Assembly: GCA_018873245.2 (NCBI GenBank)
Contig: JAEMBT020000002.1
Span: 12,584,001-12,648,000 of the forward strand
DNA from: Archegozetes longisetosus
Taxonomy: Eukaryota > Arthropoda > Arachnida > Sarcoptiformes > Trhypochthoniidae
Direction: 5' to 3'
Length of the DNA stretch: 64,000 nucleotides
Part shown: piece by piece, positions 39,392 to 48,143 of the stretch
Position numbering within the stretch: the first letter of the stretch is position 1
Layout: each line of letters opens with the position of its first letter
Made by a program: the position numbers and the translations under genes
The notes under the pieces: generated by a model
Database searches by the model: none
Seen by the model: the letters and a program-made list of their open reading frames with translations, nothing else
Told to the model about the DNA's origin: nothing

Positions 39392-42300
39392 CTTGCAATA
39401 ACTTTTCAATTATTAATAACTAAATAATAAAAATTCATAAATTTGTAATCATTCATGTGAACAAATTCTAACGTTATTGGCCTATAAATTGAAATATAAG
39501 TATTTGTAAGAAAACACTTCTCAGTTCCATCAAATCTAACTCAATAATGAGTGAAGACTGAAATTAAAGTTTAGCTTAACTACTATTTATAGCAGAGTAT
39601 TAACTTATTCTGAAAAGTGACTCACTTGTTCTTAGCTTCAATTAAGATTATTGAACATTTCTTTCAAAGTTTACATAATAATTGATTTCTCACCATTTGT
39701 AAAAACAAATATCAGAAAAGAAAACATTTTCTAAAGTTATGCTATTTTTTAATTTTGATAAAGTAATAGCTAATGAAATAGATGTAAACACAAAGTAAGT
39801 TTGCAGACAAATCAATATTTGAAATCTTAAACAAGGATAACTCTAATATTATGAACTTTTGAAAGGAGTTGCAAAATAATCCTTAAAATAGTATAGAATT
39901 TAGAAAATATTGTGTTTTGTCGATCTAATTAATAAAGAAATACAAACTAATTAATAGCCTAACAATGAAACAAACGAAATGCCAAACTAACTAATTCTGA
40001 CGTTAGAAATGTTAAAACTGTCAAAACAGATTCTGCTATTAGAAAGTTATAATCAATCAATTATTTTGATTACGAATAAAAGTTTCAAATTTATTCGCGT
40101 TATTGCTTTGGTTAACTATAGTTTTGAACATTTATAAAATGTTGACGATTGCTTAATATTAGTAAAGATCATATGAGATAAACTGTCAAAACATTGAAAA
40201 CAAACTACTACTTTGAAAACTATAATTAATTAATTAATTGCAATTATTACAAGTCAAACTTATTTCAAATATTGTAATTTAAATTGAACGCGTATCTAAA
40301 TTAAGAACAATCACACAAGTAACTGAAAAAATTAGAAAAATAAGCTAAATTTGAATATAATAATGAAAGTGACATTTAAGTTGTTTTTGTGAAAACTTGT
40401 GACAGAGTATGCATTTATGCATTTTATTTCAATCTAAATATGAGCTAAAATTTACTTTAAATACCTTTTGTCGCAATTAATTTACTGGTATTTGTCGATA
40501 TTATGCGCGAAATAATAGGTTAAAATTGTTTAAGTCGTTCAACAACTCGATCAATTTATAATTTAATTCTTAATTATATTGAACAATATATTTGATGCTT
40601 ACAGTTCGCTATTCACTAGATAGTCAGCCATATGTCTAGTGTTGGGCGAATACTATTTGTTCGAAACAACTTTCAAAACTACATTATTGCTATGCAGCGA
40701 TCGCATCGCTATTCAATGTCTGTGCTACCCGTCACGAAAGCATTTTAACGCGCAAAACAATCCTACTCAATTCTCTTACTGATTTCAAGCTTTTTCAAAA
40801 GTTCAATCAGATAAGAACGAGATTTTTTCAGAGATTTATTCCTTTTTATAAGTGTTATTTTTTAGGATCCAATTATTTTTACATTTTTTATTTTTAGTAG
40901 TTTAATATTCTGAAAAAATTGAAAGGTTGTCTCTTACTTATTTTATACCTTTTTAAAACAATAATCAAATCAAGTTAAATGTTGAATAAATCTTTTGCCT
41001 ACATTCAAATAGAAACCTATAGAGAAACAGACTATTACCATAACACTAATCGCCCATCACCAATAGACTTATCATTCTTACAGTTTGAAAAATTTTCATA
41101 CATTCTAGTGAGTGATGTTTGTAATATCAAATTAAACTGATCATAATTTCAAATTGTTAAAAATTGAACTGGAAATATTGAATTTAAAACGTTTGAAAAT
41201 ATAATTCTCACTTTCTTCTAAATTAAACTTCTTTAATAAATTACAAAACAGTTGATTGAAAAATAGTGAAAATTCTATCTTCAGAATTATACATTCAATA
41301 CTTTAGGGAAAATACTAGTCTAGATTAAAACAATTCTGAAAAAGCCTAGCATAAAGTTAAATGAGAAAATACATTTTAATTAAATTCAATCTAATACTGG
41401 ATGAAAATGTTAGTTTTGCATTAATTGATGTTTGTTTAAGCTGTTTTGTCCAATAGTAATATTAACGTATAAATGAATAGCAGTAGAAACAAGTGAAAGG
41501 CTCAAATTTATTGCAATTCAATTAATTTGAAGTCAAATTTAGATTTTCAGAAAAAACAGTCAAAGTTGCACAGATTCTAAGCTATCAATTGACTCTTTAG
41601 GCAAAAGCATGATTTTACTTTTGATAAATTGAGATGAGGAAAATCAAATTTCGATTTTCTAAGCAATGCTCATTCGAATAAAGCTCAAACAAATTATGGT
41701 TCAACTTTCCCCATTAAAAACTGATTATAAAATCTGAAAATTTTAGAACAATATTTATCGATAAAACATACTATAATGATAAAATTGAACGTCGAACGAT
41801 ACTTTTTATCGTTAAAATGTCTAATTTGGTGTCTTTTGTCAACTTGAGATAATTTATGTTCTATTTTCTGAAACATGACAGCTGAGCAATACATTGATCT
41901 TTATTGTGAAGGCTTGCTGTTTTTAGCTAGGATTTCCTCCTAAGAAGTTTTATTTGAAAATTCATTGAAGATGACACGAAAATGTGAGTGTTCAATCAAG
42001 ATGAATGCATCGCCAAACTTTGTTCTGTATTCTTAGTTCCATTTTGAATATGACTAAACGTAATCCTTGAAATATAATTGAACGATAAAGTTATAGAGCA
42101 TTTTATTACCGGAAAATGCTTTCAAATATGGAATGAAATGCAACCACTTCTATCATTTAAGTGTAAGCCTTGCAATACCTAAGTTGTTATCGAAGCACGA
42201 CTTACGCTGTAAACGATAATTGCTATAGAAAACTACAATAAGGTATATATACAATGGATGTTACATAAATATATGGATTATTACTAATGAAGTGTTTTAA

Positions 42301-42702
42301 ATGTTATCAATAGAAAATATGATAATATATGCCATAAGGTGTTGTAATTTCATTCTGTGATCTCAATATTGGAATACTTTGATTAATTATAGCTTCAATG
42401 AGAACTTTCAATACTATTGAGGTCGAAATTACTTCAATGGTTGCTTTTATAGAGAAGAAAGTATTCTCAAAGTTTTTCATGAAAAATTGCGACTAATATC
42501 GATTCACATTAATATAGTCCAGTCTTCAAATTTAATCGTCAAATTCATGTCTACCATTTAAAACAAATCATTTTTGAAATTGTACATCAGTAAAATTGAA
42601 AAATACAACCGCAGAAAATTAATTTTGTCATAAAATCATGTGCTCTCAATAGCTAACAGAACTATTAACAATAAATTATTGTCGAAACCAAAAGTTTTGA
42701 AA
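39392..42702. other. Divergent intergenic region, no gene recognised
   Basis: 3.3 kb of very AT-rich DNA between the divergent BTB zinc-finger and RING-UBL genes. It must carry both promoters, but no clear core elements were found. A possible decayed transposon is at 40637-41062; otherwise nothing can be supported. Confidence 0.5.
40637..41062. mobile_element. Possible decayed hAT-like element (426 bp)
   Basis: The left end TAGTGTTGGGCGAATA and the reverse complement of the right end (TGGTGATGGGCGATTA) agree at 16 of 21 positions and fit hAT-like termini. The interior includes a GC-rich patch at about 40690-40760, unlike its surroundings. No convincing 8-bp duplication remains, so this is tentative. 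Confidence 0.3.
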
Positions 42703-43884
42703 ATGGGCTACGAATTAAATCGTTTTGAGAGTACAGTTGACGATGAACTGATTTGTTCAATATGCGAAGGAGTTCTACAGAACCCAGTCCAAGTGATTAC
42801 GTGCGAACATGTATTTTGTTCAGAGTGTTTGAATAATTGGCTATCAGAGGGCAAAATGACGTGCCCTCTCGACAGAGAAACTGTCAACTCCGATGATTTG
42901 AAAACACCTAGAATTGTGTCCAACTTGTTAGCCAAACTAAGCATTAAATGCGATTTTGCTAGCTATGGCTGTAATGCTATCGTGAAGCTGGAGTCTTTGT
43001 CGAGTCATTCGTCTCAATGTCCTCACAATCCAGACAAACCACTGAGATGTGAGAAAGGATGCGGTCTTATTCTCGCGAATAGGAATGAATTCGCGGAACA
43101 TAACTGTATGGAAGAGTTACACAATTTAGTTAGAGGTCAAACCGAACAAATCAATCAACAGCAGCAACAAATCGATGAATTGAAGGATAATTTTTTAAGA
43201 ATGAGAACGAACAATATAAACTTCGAAGAAGAATTAACAAGAATGAAGCAATTAATCAGTAATCTTGAACTTAAATTTACATTAGAGAGCAAAAAAACTG
43301 TCAAACTAAGAAATTGCATTTCTAAATGCGCTGAAGAATTGCAAAAATATGCAAATGATAACGAAGAAAGTGAGTCAATAGATCGAGAGACTAAATCTAT
43401 TTTCATTCAATTCAAGGAACATTGCGTTCAAGTCGATTCTTACAAGAAAATTAAAGACATTAAACGGGATTTGATGCAAAGGTTTAACATTAAAACTGGC
43501 AAATTAAAGTTATATAACGGACCAGATGAACTAGAAGATAACCACACATTATCTGATTATGGTATCGATGAAATGCCAGATCCAAAGTTGTCTTTAAGTC
43601 AGTGCGATGAAGTGCAAGTGTTTGTCAAAATTCGTGTTATGAATTCGAAAGACAATGTGAAACATCCGTTTCTATTTTCCGATTTATTGCCCAAAACCAT
43701 TGCATTGAGAGTTGATCGAAACGAAACTGTTGCACAACTCAAAGCAAATGTTAAGTTAATTCATAGCGTTCACGTTGAAAATGTTCTTCTCACTTATGGT
43801 ACAGTTACCCTCGAAGATGATTACAGTTTGACTTATTATAACATAACTGACGGATCATTCATTAACTATTACGCACATTTATAA
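42703..43884 (+). CDS. NRDP1/RNF41-like RING E3 ubiquitin ligase with two C-terminal ubiquitin-like domains
   Basis: Predicted E3 ligase, 393 residues, intronless. The start at 42703 gives MGYELNRF, matching the conserved NRDP1 N-terminus (MGYDVTRF); an upstream in-frame stretch from 42640 has no ATG. A C3HC3D RING covers 18-57 (C18, C21, C34, H36, C39, C42, C54, D57), the variant seen in NRDP1. A TRAF/SIAH-like zinc region covers about 80-136 (C83, C90, H102, C106, C116, C120, H133, C135). A Gln/Glu/Lys coiled coil follows at about 145-215. The C-terminus differs: instead of the NRDP1 USP8-binding domain there are two ubiquitin-like folds, about 231-300 (SIFIQF ... LEDNHTLSDYGI) and 303-393 (VQVFVKI ... 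LEDDYSLTYYNI). Both align with ubiquitin's [12 protein letters not shown] turn. Neither ends in GG, so they are probably fixed domains, not processed modifiers. AATAAA at 44130. Substrates unknown. Confidence 0.9.
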   Translation: MGYELNRFESTVDDELICSICEGVLQNPVQVITCEHVFCSECLNNWLSEGKMTCPLDRETVNSDDLKTPRIVSNLLAKLSIKCDFASYGCNAIVKLESLSSHSSQCPHNPDKPLRCEKGCGLILANRNEFAEHNCMEELHNLVRGQTEQINQQQQQIDELKDNFLRMRTNNINFEEELTRMKQLISNLELKFTLESKKTVKLRNCISKCAEELQKYANDNEESESIDRETKSIFIQFKEHCVQVDSYKKIKDIKRDLMQRFNIKTGKLKLYNGPDELEDNHTLSDYGIDEMPDPKLSLSQCDEVQVFVKIRVMNSKDNVKHPFLFSDLLPKTIALRVDRNETVAQLKANVKLIHSVHVENVLLTYGTVTLEDDYSLTYYNITDGSFINYYAHL

Positions 43885-44884
43885 CTTATTTATATTAGCA
43901 TCAGTATTAAGTCATTCAGCCCTGTATCGAACTAAATGACGAAAATTGTTTAAATTATTCTAATTTTATATCGATTAACGATTTATATTGATAACGATAG
44001 AGTGCTTTAACTTGATTTCTAACAATTCGTACAAAAGCTTAATCATTGTTGTTTCTCATAAAACTTATTAAACTCTTTACAAATTAAAAAAACTTATTCT
44101 AGTTCACTAGCGAACTCAAATTTATAGAGAATAAAATGTGATTAATATTTTCAAAATATATTCAACAAATTTGACCCAACAATTGATCAAAACTAATAAT
44201 ACTTAACATTACGATAATTTATGACTTTTGTTTCATATTACTATAAAAGTTTCAAGAATTCGACGTAAAATGATGAGTTAGCAATGGATAAGCACAATGT
44301 GGCACTTTTTAAATAACTCTATTTAAACTCTAAAAATATTAATTATTATAGTTTAAGTATAAATCACAAGATGAAGATCATTAACAGAAAAAATTTTGAA
44401 AATGATTTCACCATAATTCTACTGAAAACTGTTCAATCTAAGCCTTCAAAGATGATCGATAGTTAGTCAAATATTACAGATATTTTCGAATCCAAAGATT
44501 TTCAAGCATAAGATTTAGTTGTTATACTTTAATTGGTTATTTAGTTAGAGCGGCTTATAAGCGAATACGATATTTTGCAATGATGTATCACGTCACTCCA
44601 AATTAAAGCCCAAGTTGGTTTCAGTCAACTTAATAGTTGGTATTTCTCTGAATTGAGCTCACATTTAAATTCAGCAATAAAAAGTTAGCTGATACTGGAT
44701 AAGAATCTACACGCAAGTATCATAACTCCAATATCAGATTTTTCAGGGGACTGGAAGTTGAAAATCGGCAGAAATTTTAGCCAAAATCTGAAGTATTTCG
44801 AAGACTCATATTTTAAAGCAAAAAAATTTCGATGCACACCATCTCTAAAATATAAAATTTGATCTAAATACCGCTTCATTCAAT
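43885..44884. other. Intergenic, AT-rich, nothing recognised
   Basis: Sequence downstream of the RING-UBL gene. Apart from a likely poly(A) signal (AATAAA, 44130-44135) I see no gene or repeat. Confidence 0.5.
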
Positions 44885-44991
44885 TTCTTAAAGACTAGAA
44901 TTCTATGTAAATGTTTCATTTAATTTAGCAAGTAGATATAACCTAAGTTCTGATTCAGAATGTAATTAACGAGAATTCTAGTCTTTAAGAA
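44885..44991. mobile_element. 107-bp element-like unit with 20-bp perfect terminal inverted repeats
   Basis: 44885-44904 (TTCTTAAAGACTAGAATTCT) is the exact reverse complement of 44972-44991, with a 67-bp spacer. A perfect 20-bp pair is unlikely by chance and suggests a miniature inverted-repeat element. No target duplication is visible, so the class is unknown. Confidence 0.55.
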
Positions 44992-45917
44992 TCCTTGTTC
45001 ATCGCAGTCCCCACATAATTTGACCTGAAAATGAAATAAAATGTTTAGCTTTAGATAAAGTTCCTAGAATCGCAAGTTTTTTGAAAAAATAACTATAATC
45101 TGGAAAAATTGTTAGAAATTTCAAACACAGAACTTTTTCGGGAATCAGAACTTTTCAGTTTTGTCTATGAAGTTCTCAACTTATGAAACGTGTTTTGCCG
45201 CTGATCTCCCGAACCCCTGACTTTAGAGTCAGAATCGGAAATTACTCAAAACTCTGAGGTCTGATTACAACTAATAAAGTATTATTAGTGAGTGTGATCC
45301 GCAACAACATCAGGCCACAGATGTCCTTCCGTACACTTTTGAAAGAATATATTCTAATGATAGAGTGAAAAAGGCGCAAACTTATATATTTCAACGCTTA
45401 AAAAGGAATATTTGTGTAATAGATATCTTAGCTGCAGATATGCAAGAGAAGTTCTTTAAAATTAAGAGACTAGTGAGACTTAAAAAAAGTCTCCATAAAA
45501 GAGAAATCTGTGACACCTGGTCCCGCGCTAACCGAATCTGACTCGCACTTAAGCGTTATTCATTTCATATCTGCTTAGCTTATAGAAGATTTAGTCAGAT
45601 CATTATTTTTGTGAGGGCTTTTTACTATATTTTTAGTGAAAGTCAGTCTATGTGCAATTGATCAAAACTAAAGCTCAGCAGTGCTTCACTTTTATATAAT
45701 AAAAATTCGTATATTCGTTAAAATCACTGAATAGTAAAATGCTCGGACAAAATATTGGTAAAAATGTTGACTTCTTAAACTTTACGTAAAATTAAATGTA
45801 AAATGACTAATGCAATAGCATTGACCAACTAAAAGCATGTCATGTTTCACATAAAAGTTTTAGGTTCAGTATTTCGGCTCAAATGGTTCAAAAATATAAC
45901 CCCAAATGCTTTAAAAC

Positions 45918-46051
45918 TATGAGCCATATTCTGATTTGTGTCTTAAGCTTGGTCTCGACCAAACTTAGACTTGAAGTACAAATTTTGATAGCACTCAGTC
46001 TAACTTTGGTCGAGATCGAGCTTAAGACACAACTCAGAATATGGCTCTATA
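45918..46051. mobile_element. Fold-back repeat, about 54-bp arms
   Basis: The left arm (from 45918, TATGAGCCATATTCTGA...) and right arm (to 46051) are near-perfect inverted copies around a loop of about 25 nt. Mismatches are scattered. The RNA or single-stranded DNA would form a long hairpin. It resembles a miniature fold-back element; no duplication of the target was found. Confidence 0.75.
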
Positions 46052-46114
46052 CGTTACAGCGATTGCCAGCAACCAGGAGGTGCTGACACTATCTTAAAAC
46101 GGAAAATTCAGTAA

Positions 46115-46496
46115 CTAAAAGTTTGGGGCAGCGGTCAATTATTGCATAATTAAGCTATATCTAATAAATTATTGGTTTAACATATTTACAGTTGCCTTTT
46201 ATGTCATCAAATCATTTCTATGACGCTCAGATCTGTCAAACCAATCATGAGTTTACTCAAAACAATTTGAGTCACAGAGGTCATAATGGTCATAGGGGTC
46301 ACAGTGATCACATCAGTTATGATTCAAATTGTTTTGAGTGGACAAAACAATTGGTTTGACTGATCTCGGCGTCAGATATGGTTTTATTACAATATGAAGC
46401 TTTCAAGTGTTAAACCAATGATTAACCGTTTTGTTACACTTAACTTAATTACACGATAATTAACCGCTGCCCTCAAATGGAATCTGAAACTTTTAG
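46115..46496. mobile_element. Long imperfect palindrome (about 380 bp), fold-back/MITE type
   Basis: The ends read CTAAAAGTTT and, inverted, the same at 46487-46496. Next inward, GGGCAGCGGTCAATTATTG pairs with an inverted GGGCAGCGGTTAATTATCG. Further inward, GTCAAACCAATCATGAG and CTCAAAACAATTTGAG have inverted partners around 46320-46375. Symmetry continues to a centre near 46280-46310 made of GGTCATA/GGGTCACA units. The whole block therefore folds on itself. No coding capacity is seen. The class is unassigned. Confidence 0.75.
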
Positions 46497-46530
46497 GATC
46501 CAACGTGAGCAATAGCTGTAACGACTCTAA

Positions 46531-47212
46531 ATTGTAGAACTCTTTTTACCGCTTCGTTTTAATTTTGATGAACTCAAATATACTATTGATGGAAATGAAA
46601 TAACTCGAGATAATCATAAACAGCTGGGGGTAATTATAGACAAAAAATTAAGTTTTACTGAACATAATGAATATATTGTTAACTCTTGTCTTAAAAATGG
46701 TCACTTCTTAAAAGGTTATGCTATAACGTAAATGGTAAATATTCCTTATGCTTTATAAAACATATATTTTGCCAATTATAGATTACTGTAATGTATGTTG
46801 GATACCAAATAACACACAAATTATCAAATTTTAGTCAATACAAAAAGTGCCACAAGATTTATTTGTTATAAAATGGGCTTAAATGAAAACAATTATAAAG
46901 AAAGACTTAATATTTTAGGTTCATTACCAATAAAAGTTAGAAGAGAGTTAACTTTGAAAATGGTCTTTAAATCTATATACAATTTTAATGATGTTCCACA
47001 TATATGGAAAAAAATGTTTGTTATAAAATTAAGCAGAAATGGCTTATTATTATCTGTGCATAAAACTAGAATAGGTTTCTGTGATAACAAATTTTTTCAA
47101 TTTTGCTATTTCCCTATTTAATTCTTTATCAATTAATGTCAGATATGAAAATAATTTCAAAATGTTTACAAAACTTACGGAATCTTTTTTACTTAATAAC
47201 TACTGTTTGTAA
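46531..47212 (+). pseudogene. Decayed non-LTR retrotransposon reverse transcriptase, C-terminal fragment
   Basis: Three open segments in shifting frames together match the end of a jockey/CR1-like LINE reverse transcriptase. 46531-46731 carries KYTIDGNEI and LGVIIDKKLSFTEH. 46751-46834 carries LYKTYILPIIDYCNVCW. 46837-47121 carries KSATRFICYK and LPIKVRRELTLKMVF. 47102-47212 resumes with LFNSLSINVRYEN and ends at TAA. The order and spacing are those of the thumb and downstream region of such enzymes. At least three frame changes and internal stops show it is dead. The 5' part (endonuclease, catalytic palm) is absent, typical of 5'-truncated copies. The AT-rich tail after 47212 may be the old 3' UTR. 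Confidence 0.8.
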
Positions 47213-47385
47213 TTGTAACATATGTGTGTACTTAATCAACGTATTATGATTAAAGTACTATATATATAATCGCAAAAAACTGTACAGTTATGCCACAAAA
47301 ATTGTACGAGTGAAAAGAGTTAACTTCTTAGGGATTAAATTTCAACTTAAAAAATGAACTAACTTGAGCCAAATAAAATTTGTCC

Positions 47386-48143
47386 CCTACCAATAGTGAA
47401 GGACAAAAGCTCGGCTACTCCGAGCTTCGAGCCTGAGCTTATGCGAGCCGGGCTCGAAATAACAGAAAAGCCGAGCTTGAGCTTGCATATAGAGGCTCGA
47501 AGCTCGAGCTTGAGCCAGAAGCTCATACCCTGAGCCTGAGCTGAGCTTCCGAGCTTATAATTTAAGTATAGTCGAAATTATATATAGTTTTTTTAATTAT
47601 AAGAATTTTAATTGAGATAAAATTAACTTTTATTTTAATTATAATGATTAAAAGTTCAAATAAAATAAGAATTCTAATTATTTTAAATATTAAAATGCTA
47701 TGAATAACAAAAATATTATAAACTGTATTATTAGCTCAGATTTTCAGAAATATATTAGAAAAGCTTCAATCAAAGTACTTATACATAGAACTCAAGCATA
47801 TCATACTTTTAATCGAAATATCAGACAATTTATTTCTACGCTTAGTGATCGGATCTCATTATTAACTATGTATCTGGTCATTATGTGCTAGTATTGTAAT
47901 AAAATATTTTAGATATAATAGACTCATAGATACGTAGAAATTTCAGTCTTTTTACAGGAAATTTGAGACTTAAAAATTTGAGTCAAACTTCATGTTTATT
48001 TAAACACCAGATGAGTAATCGAAATTTTGGTAAGAAGCTCGAAAGCTCGCCTATTCGAGCTCCGAGCTTGAGCTTATGTGAGCCCGGCTCTTCAGGCTCG
48101 AGCTTGAAGCTCGGTCGAGCTTTTGTCCTTCATTACCTACCAA
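47386..48143. mobile_element. Non-autonomous hAT-type DNA transposon (742 bp) with 8-bp target duplication
   Basis: The element spans 47394-48135. The termini are 20-bp inverted repeats with one mismatch (TARTGAAGGACAAAAGCTCG), fitting the hAT YARNG end pattern. The 8-bp sequence CCTACCAA is duplicated at 47386-47393 and 48136-48143. Inside each end is a GC-rich block of GAGCTTGAGC/GCTCGAGC motifs (47410-47560 and 48036-48120) in repeated and inverted copies, likely subterminal transposase-binding repeats, while the core is extremely AT-rich. An open frame at 47700-47891 has no transposase features. This is a complete, probably mobilisable-in-trans copy. Confidence 0.93.

Noticed and set aside
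42708-43406. Minus-strand open frames opposite the RING-UBL gene
   Set aside because: Antisense shadows; the plus strand has a complete, motif-rich protein.
47700-47891. 63-codon frame inside the 742-bp hAT element
   Set aside because: No transposase or zinc-finger features; it lies in the AT-rich core of a non-autonomous element.
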